From Bacillota bacterium (lineage in GTDB: Bacteria > Bacillota > Dethiobacteria > Dethiobacterales > Dethiobacteraceae), in NCBI GenBank assembly GCA_018725565.1, contig QLUR01000014.1, positions 1 through 61,615 of the forward strand: DNA of 61,615 nucleotides, read 5' to 3'. Position 1 is the stretch's first letter; every line of letters begins with the position of its first letter. The position numbers and the translations under genes were made by a program. Below are positions 26,540 to 34,149 of the stretch, piece by piece. The notes under the pieces were generated by a model, which saw only the letters and a program-made list of their open reading frames with translations, did not search any database and had not been told where the DNA came from.

Positions 26540-27148
26540 ATGCATGTGCTCAATTTTGAAATTGAGGCCCGCAAAAGTGGTTACCATCTGATCGCCGGAG
26601 TGGATGAAGCAGGCCGGGGTCCACTGGCTGGCCCGGTGTTTGCGGCAGCGGTAATCTTGCCTGAGAATGTTTTTCTGCCCGGAGTGAACGATTCAAAATT
26701 GCTGAGCCCTGCCAAGCGCGAAAAGCTTTATCAGGAAATCGTCAATCAGGCCTTAGCGTGGTCCACCGGCATAGCAGCGGTCTCAGAAATTGATTCCCTG
26801 AACATCTTGCAGGCTACTCGCCTGGCGATGCTGAGGGCACTGACTGACTTATCTGTTAAACCAGACTATATTTTGCTGGACGCCCTGCGACTGGAAGGCT
26901 TGGAGTGTCCTCAGCGGCCCGTTATTGGCGGAGACCGTCTTTCGCAGTCTATTGCCGCTGCCTCAATAGTCGCCAAGGTTGCCAGGGACCGCCTGATGCG
27001 GGAGATGGACAGTGTTTTCCCCGGTTATGGTTTTGCCAGGCACAAAGGATATGGCACTCCGGAACACTACCGTGCCTTGTCTGTGAAAGGCTCATGTCCC
27101 TTGCACCGCCAATCTTTCCTGCCGGACGCAGGGAGGAAGAGGAGATGA
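26540..27148 (+). CDS. rnhB: Ribonuclease HII
   Basis: RNase HII removes ribonucleotides from DNA. The 202-residue product has GVDEAGRGPLAGPVFAAAVIL (first Asp and Glu), DSKLLSPAKRE, an Asp in DYILLDAL, and ASIVAKVARDRLM with a following RHKGYGTPEH. Its stop overlaps the next start (ATGA at 27145). Confidence 0.97.
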   Translation: MHVLNFEIEARKSGYHLIAGVDEAGRGPLAGPVFAAAVILPENVFLPGVNDSKLLSPAKREKLYQEIVNQALAWSTGIAAVSEIDSLNILQATRLAMLRALTDLSVKPDYILLDALRLEGLECPQRPVIGGDRLSQSIAAASIVAKVARDRLMREMDSVFPGYGFARHKGYGTPEHYRALSVKGSCPLHRQSFLPDAGRKRR

Positions 27149-27483
27149 GCAATCTGGGGAAAGCGGGGGAAGACCTGGCGGCATCTTATCTGGCGGCTAA
27201 CGGTTATAACATTCTGGTCCGCAACTGGCGCTGCAGTCAGGGGGAACTTGACATCGTTGCGCGTCAGGGGGAAACGCTTGTTTTTATTGAAGTTAAAGCG
27301 CGGCGCTCCGCTCTTTGCGGCACACCTGCAGAGGCGGTCAACCATTATAAGCAGCAACGTTTGAGAACGCTGGCCCTAAGCTTTATTAATGCTACGGGAC
27401 ACTCAGCTCCAACCTACCGGTTTGATGTAATGGCGCTTGACCTGCGTGAGAATAAAATATTCTTGATTAAAGACGCTTTTTAG
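27145..27483 (+). CDS. yraN: YraN family (UPF0102) nuclease-like protein
   Basis: The 112-residue product has the UPF0102 pattern: GKAGEDLAASYLAANGYNIL, RNWRCSQGELDIVARQGETLVFIEVKARR. The E-x-D-(x)n-E-x-K arrangement is that of an endonuclease-like fold. The function is not well established. ATG 27145 overlaps the rnhB stop and follows AGGAAGAGGAG. A terminator follows directly. Confidence 0.93.
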   Translation: MSNLGKAGEDLAASYLAANGYNILVRNWRCSQGELDIVARQGETLVFIEVKARRSALCGTPAEAVNHYKQQRLRTLALSFINATGHSAPTYRFDVMALDLRENKIFLIKDAF

Positions 27484-27508
27484 ACGGCCCTGCCGTCTTT
27501 TTTATTTA
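27482..27508 (+). terminator. Terminator after yraN
   Basis: A 7-bp perfect stem AGACGGC/GCCGTCT with a 3-base loop is followed by TTTTTTATTT, overlapping the yraN stop codon. It closes the long ribosome/secretion block. Confidence 0.87.
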
Positions 27509-27655
27509 ACAAATCTTAATAAGTATTAAAGAATGTTAATTTTGGTATCAGTATACGAATTGGCAGAAAAAAGTTGTTTTACACCAAACACTGATTTTGT
27601 TAACATAATGAGACCGACTCGCTATTATATCAGCGTTACGGCTTGTACAGCAGTT

Positions 27656-27685
27656 TTGCGCGCGGCAATTATGTTAAGTTATAAT
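27656..27685 (+). promoter_or_regulatory. Probable promoter of the sleB riboswitch transcript
   Basis: A perfect -10 TATAAT (27680-27685) lies 18 bp after a poor -35 TTGCGC (27656-27661). It sits 10 bp before the riboswitch. The 150 bp between the yraN terminator and this promoter are AT-rich and hold nothing else I recognise. Confidence 0.55.
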
Positions 27686-27695
27686 AGGCAGTACA

Positions 27696-27814
27696 TGCGA
27701 TAAAGCCGAATCCCCCTGTAAGCAGGGGGTACGGGGGAACCAATTATCGAGGGGTGAACCTTGAAAAAGGAAGGGAGCTCCTGCCCAAACCCGTCAGCTA
27801 ACCCCGGAGGCGCA
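27696..27814 (+). promoter_or_regulatory. c-di-AMP riboswitch (ydaO-yuaA type)
   Basis: The leader shows the conserved blocks of the ydaO aptamer in order: TGCGATAAAGCCGAA, GGGGGAACCA, GGGGTGAACC, GGGAGCTCC, ACCCGTCAGCTAACC and the closing GGAGGCGCA, whose CGCA pairs with the initial TGCG. It ends 14 bp before a cell-wall hydrolase gene, a usual target class of this riboswitch, where c-di-AMP normally shuts off expression. No obvious intrinsic terminator follows; AAAGGAGG begins right after the P1 strand, so control may act on translation. Confidence 0.9.
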
Positions 27815-27828
27815 AAGGAGGTAAGTGC

Positions 27829-28632
27829 ATGAAGAGGAAAGCATTTTTGTTGAAGGCTGTCGTGATGCTGCTGGTTGGGGTATTGTCGACAGGAGGAACA
27901 GCCGGGGCATTTAATGTTAACAGCGCCGCTTTTTTTCGCAATGGACTGCGGCTGGTGCCTGCGAGATGGCAGATAGCAGGTCCGGAACGCCGGCTGCCGT
28001 TCCTTGGTGCCAGCACTTTAGCTTTCAGTATCATGGGACGGCTATCTCCAAGTAACAGCAATTTGGCAAGTATTGTGCCGCTGGCTTCATCTGTCTCAAC
28101 AACCGTTTCACCCGTGCCTGCGGTAAGGCAAGCTCCGGTTGCAGGGGGCACACCGGGTGGACAGGCTGCTGCCGCAGAATCATCATCGCAGGCAAGGACG
28201 GCGCCGGTCCCGCCTTCTGCCGCTCCGCAGTCCGCGCCACCTGCGCAGACAGGCGGCTTTCGTTTTACGCCGGCAGAGCTGGATTTGTTTGCCAGGCTGG
28301 TCCATGCCGAGGCGGCAGGAGAACCGTTTGAGGGGCAGGTGGCAGTTGCGGCCTCCGTTCTTAACCGGATCAGAAGCCCTCTGTACCCTGACACACTTTC
28401 AGCGGTAATCTACCAGGTAGTGAACGGTTATTACCAGTACAGTCCGGTTCTGGACGGGCGAATAAATCTTCCGGCAAACGAAAGCGCACGCCGTGCAGTA
28501 CAGGAGGCCCTGAGCGGGCGTGACCCCTCCCTTGGAGCACTTGGTTTTTTTAACCCCCGCAAGACGGACAACCAGTGGGTACGCTCCCGGCCGGTAACCG
28601 TGACCATCGGTCAGCACGTCTTTATCAGATGA
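27829..28632 (+). CDS. SleB-type cell wall hydrolase, secreted
   Basis: The 267-residue product has an N-terminal signal or anchor segment (about 6-26), a Pro/Ala/Ser/Gln-rich low-complexity linker (about 85-140), and a C-terminal hydrolase_2 (SleB) domain: LFARLVHAEAAGEPFEGQVAVAASVLNRI with the probable catalytic Glu, then YQVVNGYYQYSPV and ALGFFNPRKTDN. The family are lytic transglycosylase-like spore-cortex or cell-wall enzymes. There is no LysM or PG_binding_1 repeat. AAGGAGGTAAG precedes the ATG. Control by c-di-AMP is inferred from the riboswitch. A germination role is possible but not shown. Confidence 0.9.
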   Translation: MKRKAFLLKAVVMLLVGVLSTGGTAGAFNVNSAAFFRNGLRLVPARWQIAGPERRLPFLGASTLAFSIMGRLSPSNSNLASIVPLASSVSTTVSPVPAVRQAPVAGGTPGGQAAAAESSSQARTAPVPPSAAPQSAPPAQTGGFRFTPAELDLFARLVHAEAAGEPFEGQVAVAASVLNRIRSPLYPDTLSAVIYQVVNGYYQYSPVLDGRINLPANESARRAVQEALSGRDPSLGALGFFNPRKTDNQWVRSRPVTVTIGQHVFIR

Positions 28633-28833
28633 CCATTGCCGTGCCTTCAAGCAGGCGGCACACCCCTTGGTCTTCCTCAGGCCTGAGCAGTTGCAAACGG
28701 GTTAAGCAGCGCCGGATAAATGGCGTGAGCGGGTAAATAAATTATATTAATCCGTGGGAAAGTAAGTCATGCTGGCAGGGAATAGAAGATAAATAAAGAA
28801 CAAATAATAACGAATCAATGCAAACCGCAGAAA
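28633..28833. other. Intergenic stretch with no recognised feature
   Basis: Between the SleB-type gene and the Moco/Tuco riboswitch I see no credible ORF with a ribosome binding site and no clear hairpin terminator. A promoter for the tat/moa operon must lie here or further upstream, but no convincing -35/-10 pair was found. Confidence 0.5.
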
Positions 28834-28987
28834 ACTTCTCCGAGCCTGTCTGCCTGTAAGGTGATTCCTATGGCAGACAGGCCTGGGCATCTTCTGCCCG
28901 CGGGGTGTAACTGGAAACGGCTGTACCTCCCTGCCTGGAAAGGAGAGTAGAGCACCAGGGGACCTCTGCCTTTCCCGGCAGAGGTTT
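28834..28987 (+). promoter_or_regulatory. Probable Moco/Tuco riboswitch with terminator
   Basis: The leader of the tat/moaA operon contains CTCCGAGCC (28839-28847), an 11-bp perfect stem GCCTGTCTGCC/GGCAGACAGGC (28844-28854, 28872-28882), a small GGGCA/TGCCC hairpin, and a downstream TAACTGGAAACGG block, as expected for the molybdenum-cofactor RNA motif. ACTTCTCC can pair with GGAGAGT (28942-28948) to close it. A textbook terminator follows: CCTCTGCC/GGCAGAGG (28963-28970, 28977-28984) with a T run. The genes behind it make Moco. I identify the family from remembered consensus and gene context, so a covariance search is needed. Confidence 0.7.
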
Positions 28988-29015
28988 TTCTGAATTATGG
29001 AGGCAGAACTACAAG

Positions 29016-29756
29016 ATGTCGATAAAAGGCGATCCGGAGAAAGTGATGTCTTTGCTGGACCACCTGGAGGAGTTACGGCGCCGGTTGATTATCTGCGGGA
29101 TAAGTATGGTTATTTTTACTGTTGTGTCCTATCTGAGTGTGGAGGAGATACGCACCCTCTTTATCAGACCGGTGGGACAACTTGTGTATCTTGGACTGGC
29201 GGACGCCTTGATGGCTAACTTGCGGCTGTCACTAGCAGCAGGCTTTTTCCTGTCGCTGCCGGTGATTTTTTACCAGTTGTGGCTGTTTGTCCTGCCGGGG
29301 TTGCACCGGCAGGAGCGGGGGCTGGTTCTGGGCATCTCGTTGTTAACACTGCTGTTTTTTATGCTGGGCGTGGCCTTTGCCTTTTTCGTTATCCTGCCAA
29401 TTTCTGTTCACTTCTTCCTGGGTTTTGCCGGCGAGGGACTGACGCCGATGATTTCATTAAGTGCCTATATTTCTTACAGTATGGGGCTGCTGCTAGGATT
29501 TGGCTTAGTTTTTCTGACACCGGCAACGGTTCTTGTGCTTGCGCGGCTTGGGCTTGTTTCTCCTGATTTTTTGGCGCGGCAGCGCATGTATGCTACCATT
29601 ATCATTTTTGTCCTGGCTGCTGTGCTTACGCCGCCGGATGTAGTCTCACAGGTTCTGATGGGAGTACCGATGCTGGTGTTATACGAGTTTTCAGTTTTTT
29701 TGGCGCGTTTTGCCAGGAAGCGGGAAAACAAGGCGGCGGCAGAGTCGCCACGCTGA
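29016..29756 (+). CDS. tatC: Sec-independent protein translocase TatC
   Basis: TatC binds twin-arginine signal peptides and starts export of folded, cofactor-loaded proteins. The 246-residue product has the N-terminal MSLLDHLEELRRRLI motif and six predicted membrane helices, with FYQLWLFVLPGL between. GGAGGC precedes ATG 29016. It is the first gene behind the Moco/Tuco-type riboswitch, which fits export of molybdo- or tungstoenzymes. Confidence 0.96.
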   Translation: MSIKGDPEKVMSLLDHLEELRRRLIICGISMVIFTVVSYLSVEEIRTLFIRPVGQLVYLGLADALMANLRLSLAAGFFLSLPVIFYQLWLFVLPGLHRQERGLVLGISLLTLLFFMLGVAFAFFVILPISVHFFLGFAGEGLTPMISLSAYISYSMGLLLGFGLVFLTPATVLVLARLGLVSPDFLARQRMYATIIIFVLAAVLTPPDVVSQVLMGVPMLVLYEFSVFLARFARKRENKAAAESPR

Positions 29757-29789
29757 TAATCTGAAGTCATTAAGGAGGTGATGAAGTTA

Positions 29790-30020
29790 ATGTTGGGGCG
29801 GATTGGTCCAACAGAGCTGCTGTTGATTCTAGGGCTGGTGCTCATTGTGTTTGGACCGCGGAAGCTGCCGGAAATCGGCAAGGCTATTGGCAAAGGCTTA
29901 AAGGAATTCAGGCAGGCGACTAGGGAGATCAAGGAAAGCGTTGACATTAATGAAGATCTTGATGGCGCAAGCGGGGAGGATAAGGGGCAGACAGCCAGGG
30001 AAACTGAGGCGGGGAGGTAG
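29790..30020 (+). CDS. tatA: Sec-independent translocase subunit TatA
   Basis: The 76-residue product has the TatA form: GRIGPTELLLILGLVLIVFGPRKLPEIGKAIGKGLKEF (one helix, the FGP hinge and an amphipathic helix) and an acidic tail. AAGGAGGTG at 29772-29780 spaces best to ATG 29790, which also gives the usual TatA N-terminus; ATG 29781 is too close to it. The gene lies between tatC and moaA. Confidence 0.95.
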   Translation: MLGRIGPTELLLILGLVLIVFGPRKLPEIGKAIGKGLKEFRQATREIKESVDINEDLDGASGEDKGQTARETEAGR

Positions 30021-30024
30021 CATA

Positions 30025-31011
30025 ATGACTGTGCTGGTCGACGGTTTCGGCAGACGGATCACTTACCTGCGGGTTTCCGTCACTGACCGCTGCAATTTGA
30101 ACTGCTTCTACTGTATTCCCGGCCGGGAAGGTTGCCTGGACGGCGGACAGTTGCTGTCCTTGGAGGAAGTTGTCCGGATTGCCGATGTGGCTGCAGCTTG
30201 CGGCATCAGCAAGATCAGACTGACCGGCGGCGAGCCGCTTCTGCGTCCCGACCTGACAGAGCTGGTGCGGCGCTTGAGGGAAGTGCCCGGAATCAGAGAA
30301 TTGTCTCTGACAACAAACGGGATGTTGCTTGACACGCTGGCGCGGCCGCTGGCAGAAGCCGGGTTGCAGCGTGTCAACATCAGCCTGGATTCGCTTTTGC
30401 CGGAAAATTTTAGCGGTATCACGCGTGGCGGCACGCTGGAGCGTGTGCTTGGCGGAGTACGGGCGGCCCGCGAAGCCGGACTCTATCCAATCAAAATAAA
30501 CGTAGTGCTGCTTAAAGGAATTAATGACGGTGAGATTGCCGACTTTGCCGGACTGACGCTGGCTGATGACTACCATGTGCGCTTTATCGAGTTTATGCCG
30601 GTTACCGCTGAGGAAGAGCGCTGGCGGGAACACTACCTGCCGCTGGAGGCGGCAATGGCTGAATGTACCCGCCTTGGTCCGCTGGTAGAGGAACCAGGAC
30701 CTCCGAATGGCGGACCGGCCAGATATTTCCGCCTGGCCGGTGCGCGAGGCAACATTGGATTCATCTCGCCACTTTCCAGACACTTTTGCGGCGATTGCAA
30801 CCGCCTGCGCGTCACGGCGCAGGGAAAGCTGCTGCCCTGCCTGTTGCGGGAACAGGCCATTGATTTACGGCCGCTGCTCCCTGATACGGCGGAGATAGCC
30901 GCGGCTTTTGTCAAAGCTCTGCTGGCCAAGCCTGATCCTACGAGCTTGGCGGCAGACCCGTTAGTACGTTGCCGGCCTTTCATTACAAAAATGGCGGCCA
31001 TAGGCGGTTAG
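30025..31011 (+). CDS. moaA: GTP 3',8-cyclase MoaA
   Basis: MoaA is the radical SAM enzyme that starts molybdopterin synthesis from GTP. The 328-residue product has the SAM cluster motif VTDRCNLNCFYC (Cx3Cx2C, about residues 22-29), the C-terminal second cluster CX2CX13C in HFCGDCNRLRV with its final LPCL, and the C-terminal Gly-Gly (AIGG) needed for MoaC-coupled activity. The start is ATG 30025 after GGGGAGG. The other moa genes are not in the window. Confidence 0.97.
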   Translation: MTVLVDGFGRRITYLRVSVTDRCNLNCFYCIPGREGCLDGGQLLSLEEVVRIADVAAACGISKIRLTGGEPLLRPDLTELVRRLREVPGIRELSLTTNGMLLDTLARPLAEAGLQRVNISLDSLLPENFSGITRGGTLERVLGGVRAAREAGLYPIKINVVLLKGINDGEIADFAGLTLADDYHVRFIEFMPVTAEEERWREHYLPLEAAMAECTRLGPLVEEPGPPNGGPARYFRLAGARGNIGFISPLSRHFCGDCNRLRVTAQGKLLPCLLREQAIDLRPLLPDTAEIAAAFVKALLAKPDPTSLAADPLVRCRPFITKMAAIGG

Positions 31012-31021
31012 AGGGGTGAAG

Positions 31022-31492
31022 ATGGGGAAGATTACAGCGGTGTCGCTCAGCGACACTAAAGGAACAAAAAAGAGAAACGTAGACGAGGCTGAAATGAGGG
31101 CTGACTACGGGCTGGTCGGTGATGCCCATGCCGGGGACCGGCACCGTCAGGTTAGCCTTTTAGCCAGTGAAAGTATTGCCAAAATGGCAGAGCAAGGGCT
31201 GAAAGTAGTTGCCGGGGACTTTGCCGAAAACCTGACTACAGCCGGAATTGAGCTGACCGCTCTGTTGCCGGGCACTAAGCTGGCGGCAGGGAAGGAAGTT
31301 CTGCTGGAGGTTTCCCAGATCGGCAAGGAATGCCATACGCGCTGCGCCATCTATTATCAGGCAGGTGATTGCGTAATGCCGAGGGAAGGTATTTTTACCA
31401 GAGTCCTGCGCGGCGGGCGCGTCCGCCCAGGGGACGAACTGACGGTATTGGAGAGGGAGTGCTTTGCAGAGGTGTCTCATGAAAAAAAATGA
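31022..31492 (+). CDS. MOSC domain protein (molybdenum cofactor-related)
   Basis: The 156-residue product is a stand-alone MOSC domain: GLVGDAHAGDRHRQVSLLASESI, GDFAENLTTAGI, and the conserved Cys in KECHTRCAIYYQAGDC. MOSC domains are thought to carry sulfur for, or bind, molybdenum-cofactor species. It follows moaA by 10 bp, in the same riboswitch-controlled operon. ATG 31022 is preferred over GTG 31016 because GAGGGG ends at 31016. It overlaps the next gene by 14 bp. Confidence 0.92.
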   Translation: MGKITAVSLSDTKGTKKRNVDEAEMRADYGLVGDAHAGDRHRQVSLLASESIAKMAEQGLKVVAGDFAENLTTAGIELTALLPGTKLAAGKEVLLEVSQIGKECHTRCAIYYQAGDCVMPREGIFTRVLRGGRVRPGDELTVLERECFAEVSHEKK

Positions 31493-32627
31493 AGTGCAGG
31501 CCATCCTGAGCAACGTCAGGAGGGCTATCCACGCTTATCCGGAAATTGGTTTTAACCTGGAGCGAACCAGAGCTTATTTAACCGCTTTGCTGCAGGAGGC
31601 CGGCTGCCAACCGCGTGCCGTGGCCGGCGGGTTGGTCGCAGACTTAGGTTCCGGTCCCGGCCGCGTGTTACTACGTGCCGAAATGGACGCGCTGCCGCTC
31701 GCGGACGGGAAGAAAGTCAGCTATGCATCGCAAAATGCCGGCGCTTGCCACGCCTGCGGCCATGACGGCCATATGGCCATGCTGTACGGGGCCTTGCTGC
31801 TGCTGAAAGAAAACCCGCCGGCCAACGGCGGCGTGCGCCTGCTATTTCAGCCGGCCGAAGAAAGCCCGCCAGGAGGCGCTTTGGGAATGTTGGAGGCAGG
31901 GGTTCTGGACGGTGTCCGTGCCGCGTTTGCCCTGCACCTGAATCCCGGCCTGCCTTACGGAAAAGTTGGTGTCAAGGCCGGCGTCATGATGGCGGCGGCT
32001 GATAATTTCCGTCTGACTGTCCTTGGCAGCAGCGGGCACGGCGCCATGCCGCAGGGTACTGTGGACGCCGTGCTGGTGGCGGCACACGCCGTTACGGCGC
32101 TGCAGGCTCTTGTCAGCCGCTTTAGGGACCCACTGGAGCCGCTGGTGGTCACGGTCGGCAAAATCCATGGCGGTACAGCCAGTAACGTGGTTGCTGATAA
32201 AGTTGTCCTGGAAGGAACGGTCAGGACTCTCGACCAGCAACTGCGCCAGGAAATGCCCGGAAAACTGGAGGCGCTCTCTGCCGGCGTCTGCGCGGCATTC
32301 GGCGCACGCCTCGGTTTTGAATACCTTTGGGGGTATCCTCCGCTGATAAACAACCGGGAGTTGACAAACCAAGCAGCGGTGAGGGTAAAGGAGACTCTGG
32401 GTGCGGAGACTCTGCTGGAACTGGAGCGCCCCTTGATGGGCGGAGAGGACTTTGCTTACTTTCTGGAAAAAGTACCAGGGACTTTTCTGTTCCTTGGCAC
32501 CGGCAGCGAGCATTTTCGCTATCCCCTTCACCACTGCTGTTTTGATTTTAACGAGGACATTCTTGTTCACGGGGCTAGGTTGCTGGCAGCATTAGCCAGA
32601 GAAACGGGCAGTGTTTTGAATATATAA
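31479..32627 (+). CDS. M20 family amidohydrolase (hippurate/IAA-amide hydrolase type)
   Basis: The 382-residue product is an M20D metallopeptidase-like amidohydrolase. Its metal ligands appear in GACHACGHDGHMAM (about 90-103), FQPAEESPPGGA (about 125-136) and a late His in YPLHHCCFDFNED; the dimerisation lid is about 175-290. Family members hydrolyse N-acyl amino acids such as hippurate or N-acetyl amino acids; the substrate here is unknown. ATG 31479 (after GAGGTG) overlaps the MOSC gene, so it may be in the same operon by position only. Confidence 0.9.
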   Translation: MKKNEVQAILSNVRRAIHAYPEIGFNLERTRAYLTALLQEAGCQPRAVAGGLVADLGSGPGRVLLRAEMDALPLADGKKVSYASQNAGACHACGHDGHMAMLYGALLLLKENPPANGGVRLLFQPAEESPPGGALGMLEAGVLDGVRAAFALHLNPGLPYGKVGVKAGVMMAAADNFRLTVLGSSGHGAMPQGTVDAVLVAAHAVTALQALVSRFRDPLEPLVVTVGKIHGGTASNVVADKVVLEGTVRTLDQQLRQEMPGKLEALSAGVCAAFGARLGFEYLWGYPPLINNRELTNQAAVRVKETLGAETLLELERPLMGGEDFAYFLEKVPGTFLFLGTGSEHFRYPLHHCCFDFNEDILVHGARLLAALARETGSVLNI

Positions 32628-32637
32628 ATATTCACTC

Positions 32638-32666
32638 TTGCAAGTATAAATTTCAATTGATATAAT
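32638..32666 (+). promoter_or_regulatory. Sigma-A promoter of the hdr-etf-flox operon
   Basis: TTGCAA (32638-32643) and a perfect TATAAT (32661-32666) with a 17-bp spacer lie 11 bp after the amidohydrolase stop, with AT-rich sequence around them. This gives a leader of about 270 nt before the first structural gene. Confidence 0.75.
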
Positions 32667-32943
32667 TTAAGGGAAAAGTAGCCACAATCGAATGGAGCAA
32701 AAATTCTAAAGATTATAAGCGCGCATTTTTAGTGCTGCAAGGTTAGGAAAGGATTTTTACTTATTCTCAAGAATACTTGCATGGGTGCATGGTTGGCGCC
32801 CAAATCGCCGTATCGGAAATTTTTTTTGCACTTTCTCATCAGGTAGTTACATTTTTCGGAGGTGATTATGAATCAACCATAGTACTAATGGGGGCAGACG
32901 GGACCTGCAAGCAATGAACGCATACTGAAAGAGGTATAAGGTT
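32667..32943 (+). other. Long leader of the hdr-etf operon with a 4-codon ORF
   Basis: About 275 nt separate the promoter from the HdrCB start. I found no riboswitch family here. A near-ideal ribosome binding site GGAGGTGAT (32858-32866) is followed by ATG AAT CAA CCA TAG (32868-32882), a four-codon ORF. A T8 run at about 32820-32827 is not preceded by a convincing stem. Confidence 0.45.
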
Positions 32944-34077
32944 ATGAATTCGGAAGTCCGGAGTTTTTTGGAAAAACATGATTTGCTGGGTTGCGTCCAG
33001 TGCGGAAGATGCACGGGTGGGTGCCCGGTGACGGCGCGTACTGATCTGAATGTCAGGCGTGTAATTTATGAGTCTATCGACGAAAAAATGTTGGACAAAA
33101 TGTCAAAGCTGCCGGACATCTGGGACTGCACCACCTGCAGCACCTGTGCGGTCAGGTGCCCGAAAGGGCTTAAGCCGCTGGAAGTGCTGATAGGTTTACG
33201 GGAAGTTCTGGTGGAAAGCGGCATGGTTCAGTCTACCGTTCGGGATGCCCTAGAAAGCGTGTTCCAGGAAGGAAACCCCTGGAAAAAGCCGAGGGCTACT
33301 CGCTTGGACTGGGCCGAGGGACTTGAAGTTAAGATCGCTGAACCGGGAGAAAAGGTAGAGAATCTTATTTTTGTTTGTTGCACGGTCGCTTACGATCCAA
33401 AACTTCAGGATATTGCCCGGAACCTGGTTAAGGTTCTCAACAAGGCAGGGGTTGATTATGGCCTGGTCGGAGATGGGGAAACGTGCTGCTCAAGCGAGGT
33501 GTACAACCTGGGAGAAGCTGGTTTGTTCGAAATGATGGTGGAAGATAACACCGAGTTGCTCAAAGGCTTTGCAGCCGACAGGATGGTGACCATATCCCCG
33601 CATTGTTACTCAACCTTTAAAAACCAGTACCCTCTGTTGAAGATGGAAATCGTACATTATACCCATCTTATATCTGAATTGCTGGCAGAGGGCAAATTGG
33701 CGCTGCCAAAAGAGGTCAGCAAAAAGGTTGTCTTTCACGACCCTTGTTACCTGGGCAAGAAAAACAATGTCTTTGAGGAGCCGCGCTTTATTTTGAAGCA
33801 GGTACCCGGTGTGGAAGTTCTGGAATTCGAGCGTAAGAAGGAAAGAAGCCTTTGCTGTGAAGGCGGCGGCGGGAAAATGTGGGTGGAAACCGAATCCCGT
33901 AAGGAACGGTTGGCGGAAACCAGAATTAAGGACGCCCGGGCTCTGGGGGCGGACGTGTTGGCAGTAGCCTGTCCGTTCTGCATCTTGACTTTGGATGATG
34001 CGTTGAAGGCCAAAGGGTTCGAAGAGGAGATGAAGGTGGCTGACATCCTGGAAATTTTGCATGAAGCCGCTGGGTAG
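32944..34077 (+). CDS. HdrC-HdrB fusion (HdrD-like Fe-S oxidoreductase)
   Basis: The 377-residue soluble product joins an HdrC-like part with two [4Fe-4S] motifs (C17-C20-C23-C27 and C62-C65-C68-C72) to an HdrB-like part with two CCG-type sites. The second site is complete (C268, C304-C305, C343-x2-C346). The first is altered: C145-C146, C181-C182 followed by Ser rather than Gly, and S218-x2-C221 in place of CxxC. There are no membrane helices, unlike HdrDE or the membrane-bound DUF224 proteins. It lies directly before etfBA and hdrA, suggesting it passes electrons between an ETF and HdrA. The natural acceptor is unknown. Confidence 0.9.
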   Translation: MNSEVRSFLEKHDLLGCVQCGRCTGGCPVTARTDLNVRRVIYESIDEKMLDKMSKLPDIWDCTTCSTCAVRCPKGLKPLEVLIGLREVLVESGMVQSTVRDALESVFQEGNPWKKPRATRLDWAEGLEVKIAEPGEKVENLIFVCCTVAYDPKLQDIARNLVKVLNKAGVDYGLVGDGETCCSSEVYNLGEAGLFEMMVEDNTELLKGFAADRMVTISPHCYSTFKNQYPLLKMEIVHYTHLISELLAEGKLALPKEVSKKVVFHDPCYLGKKNNVFEEPRFILKQVPGVEVLEFERKKERSLCCEGGGGKMWVETESRKERLAETRIKDARALGADVLAVACPFCILTLDDALKAKGFEEEMKVADILEILHEAAG

Positions 34078-34149
34078 CCCTTCCTGCAGCAGGAAATTTA
34101 TTGTGCATCATGGTTCAACAAATACTAGTTTCGGGAGGTGGAGTTCAGT

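Noticed and set aside
27615-27650. A ModE-like site upstream of the sleB promoter (CGCT-N8-AGCG)
   Set aside because: Only four base pairs of dyad are present, compared with nine at tupA; too weak to call.
31842-32570. Minus-strand open frame of 242 codons inside the M20 amidohydrolase
   Set aside because: It mirrors a well-supported gene on the plus strand, and no domain or start signal is visible.
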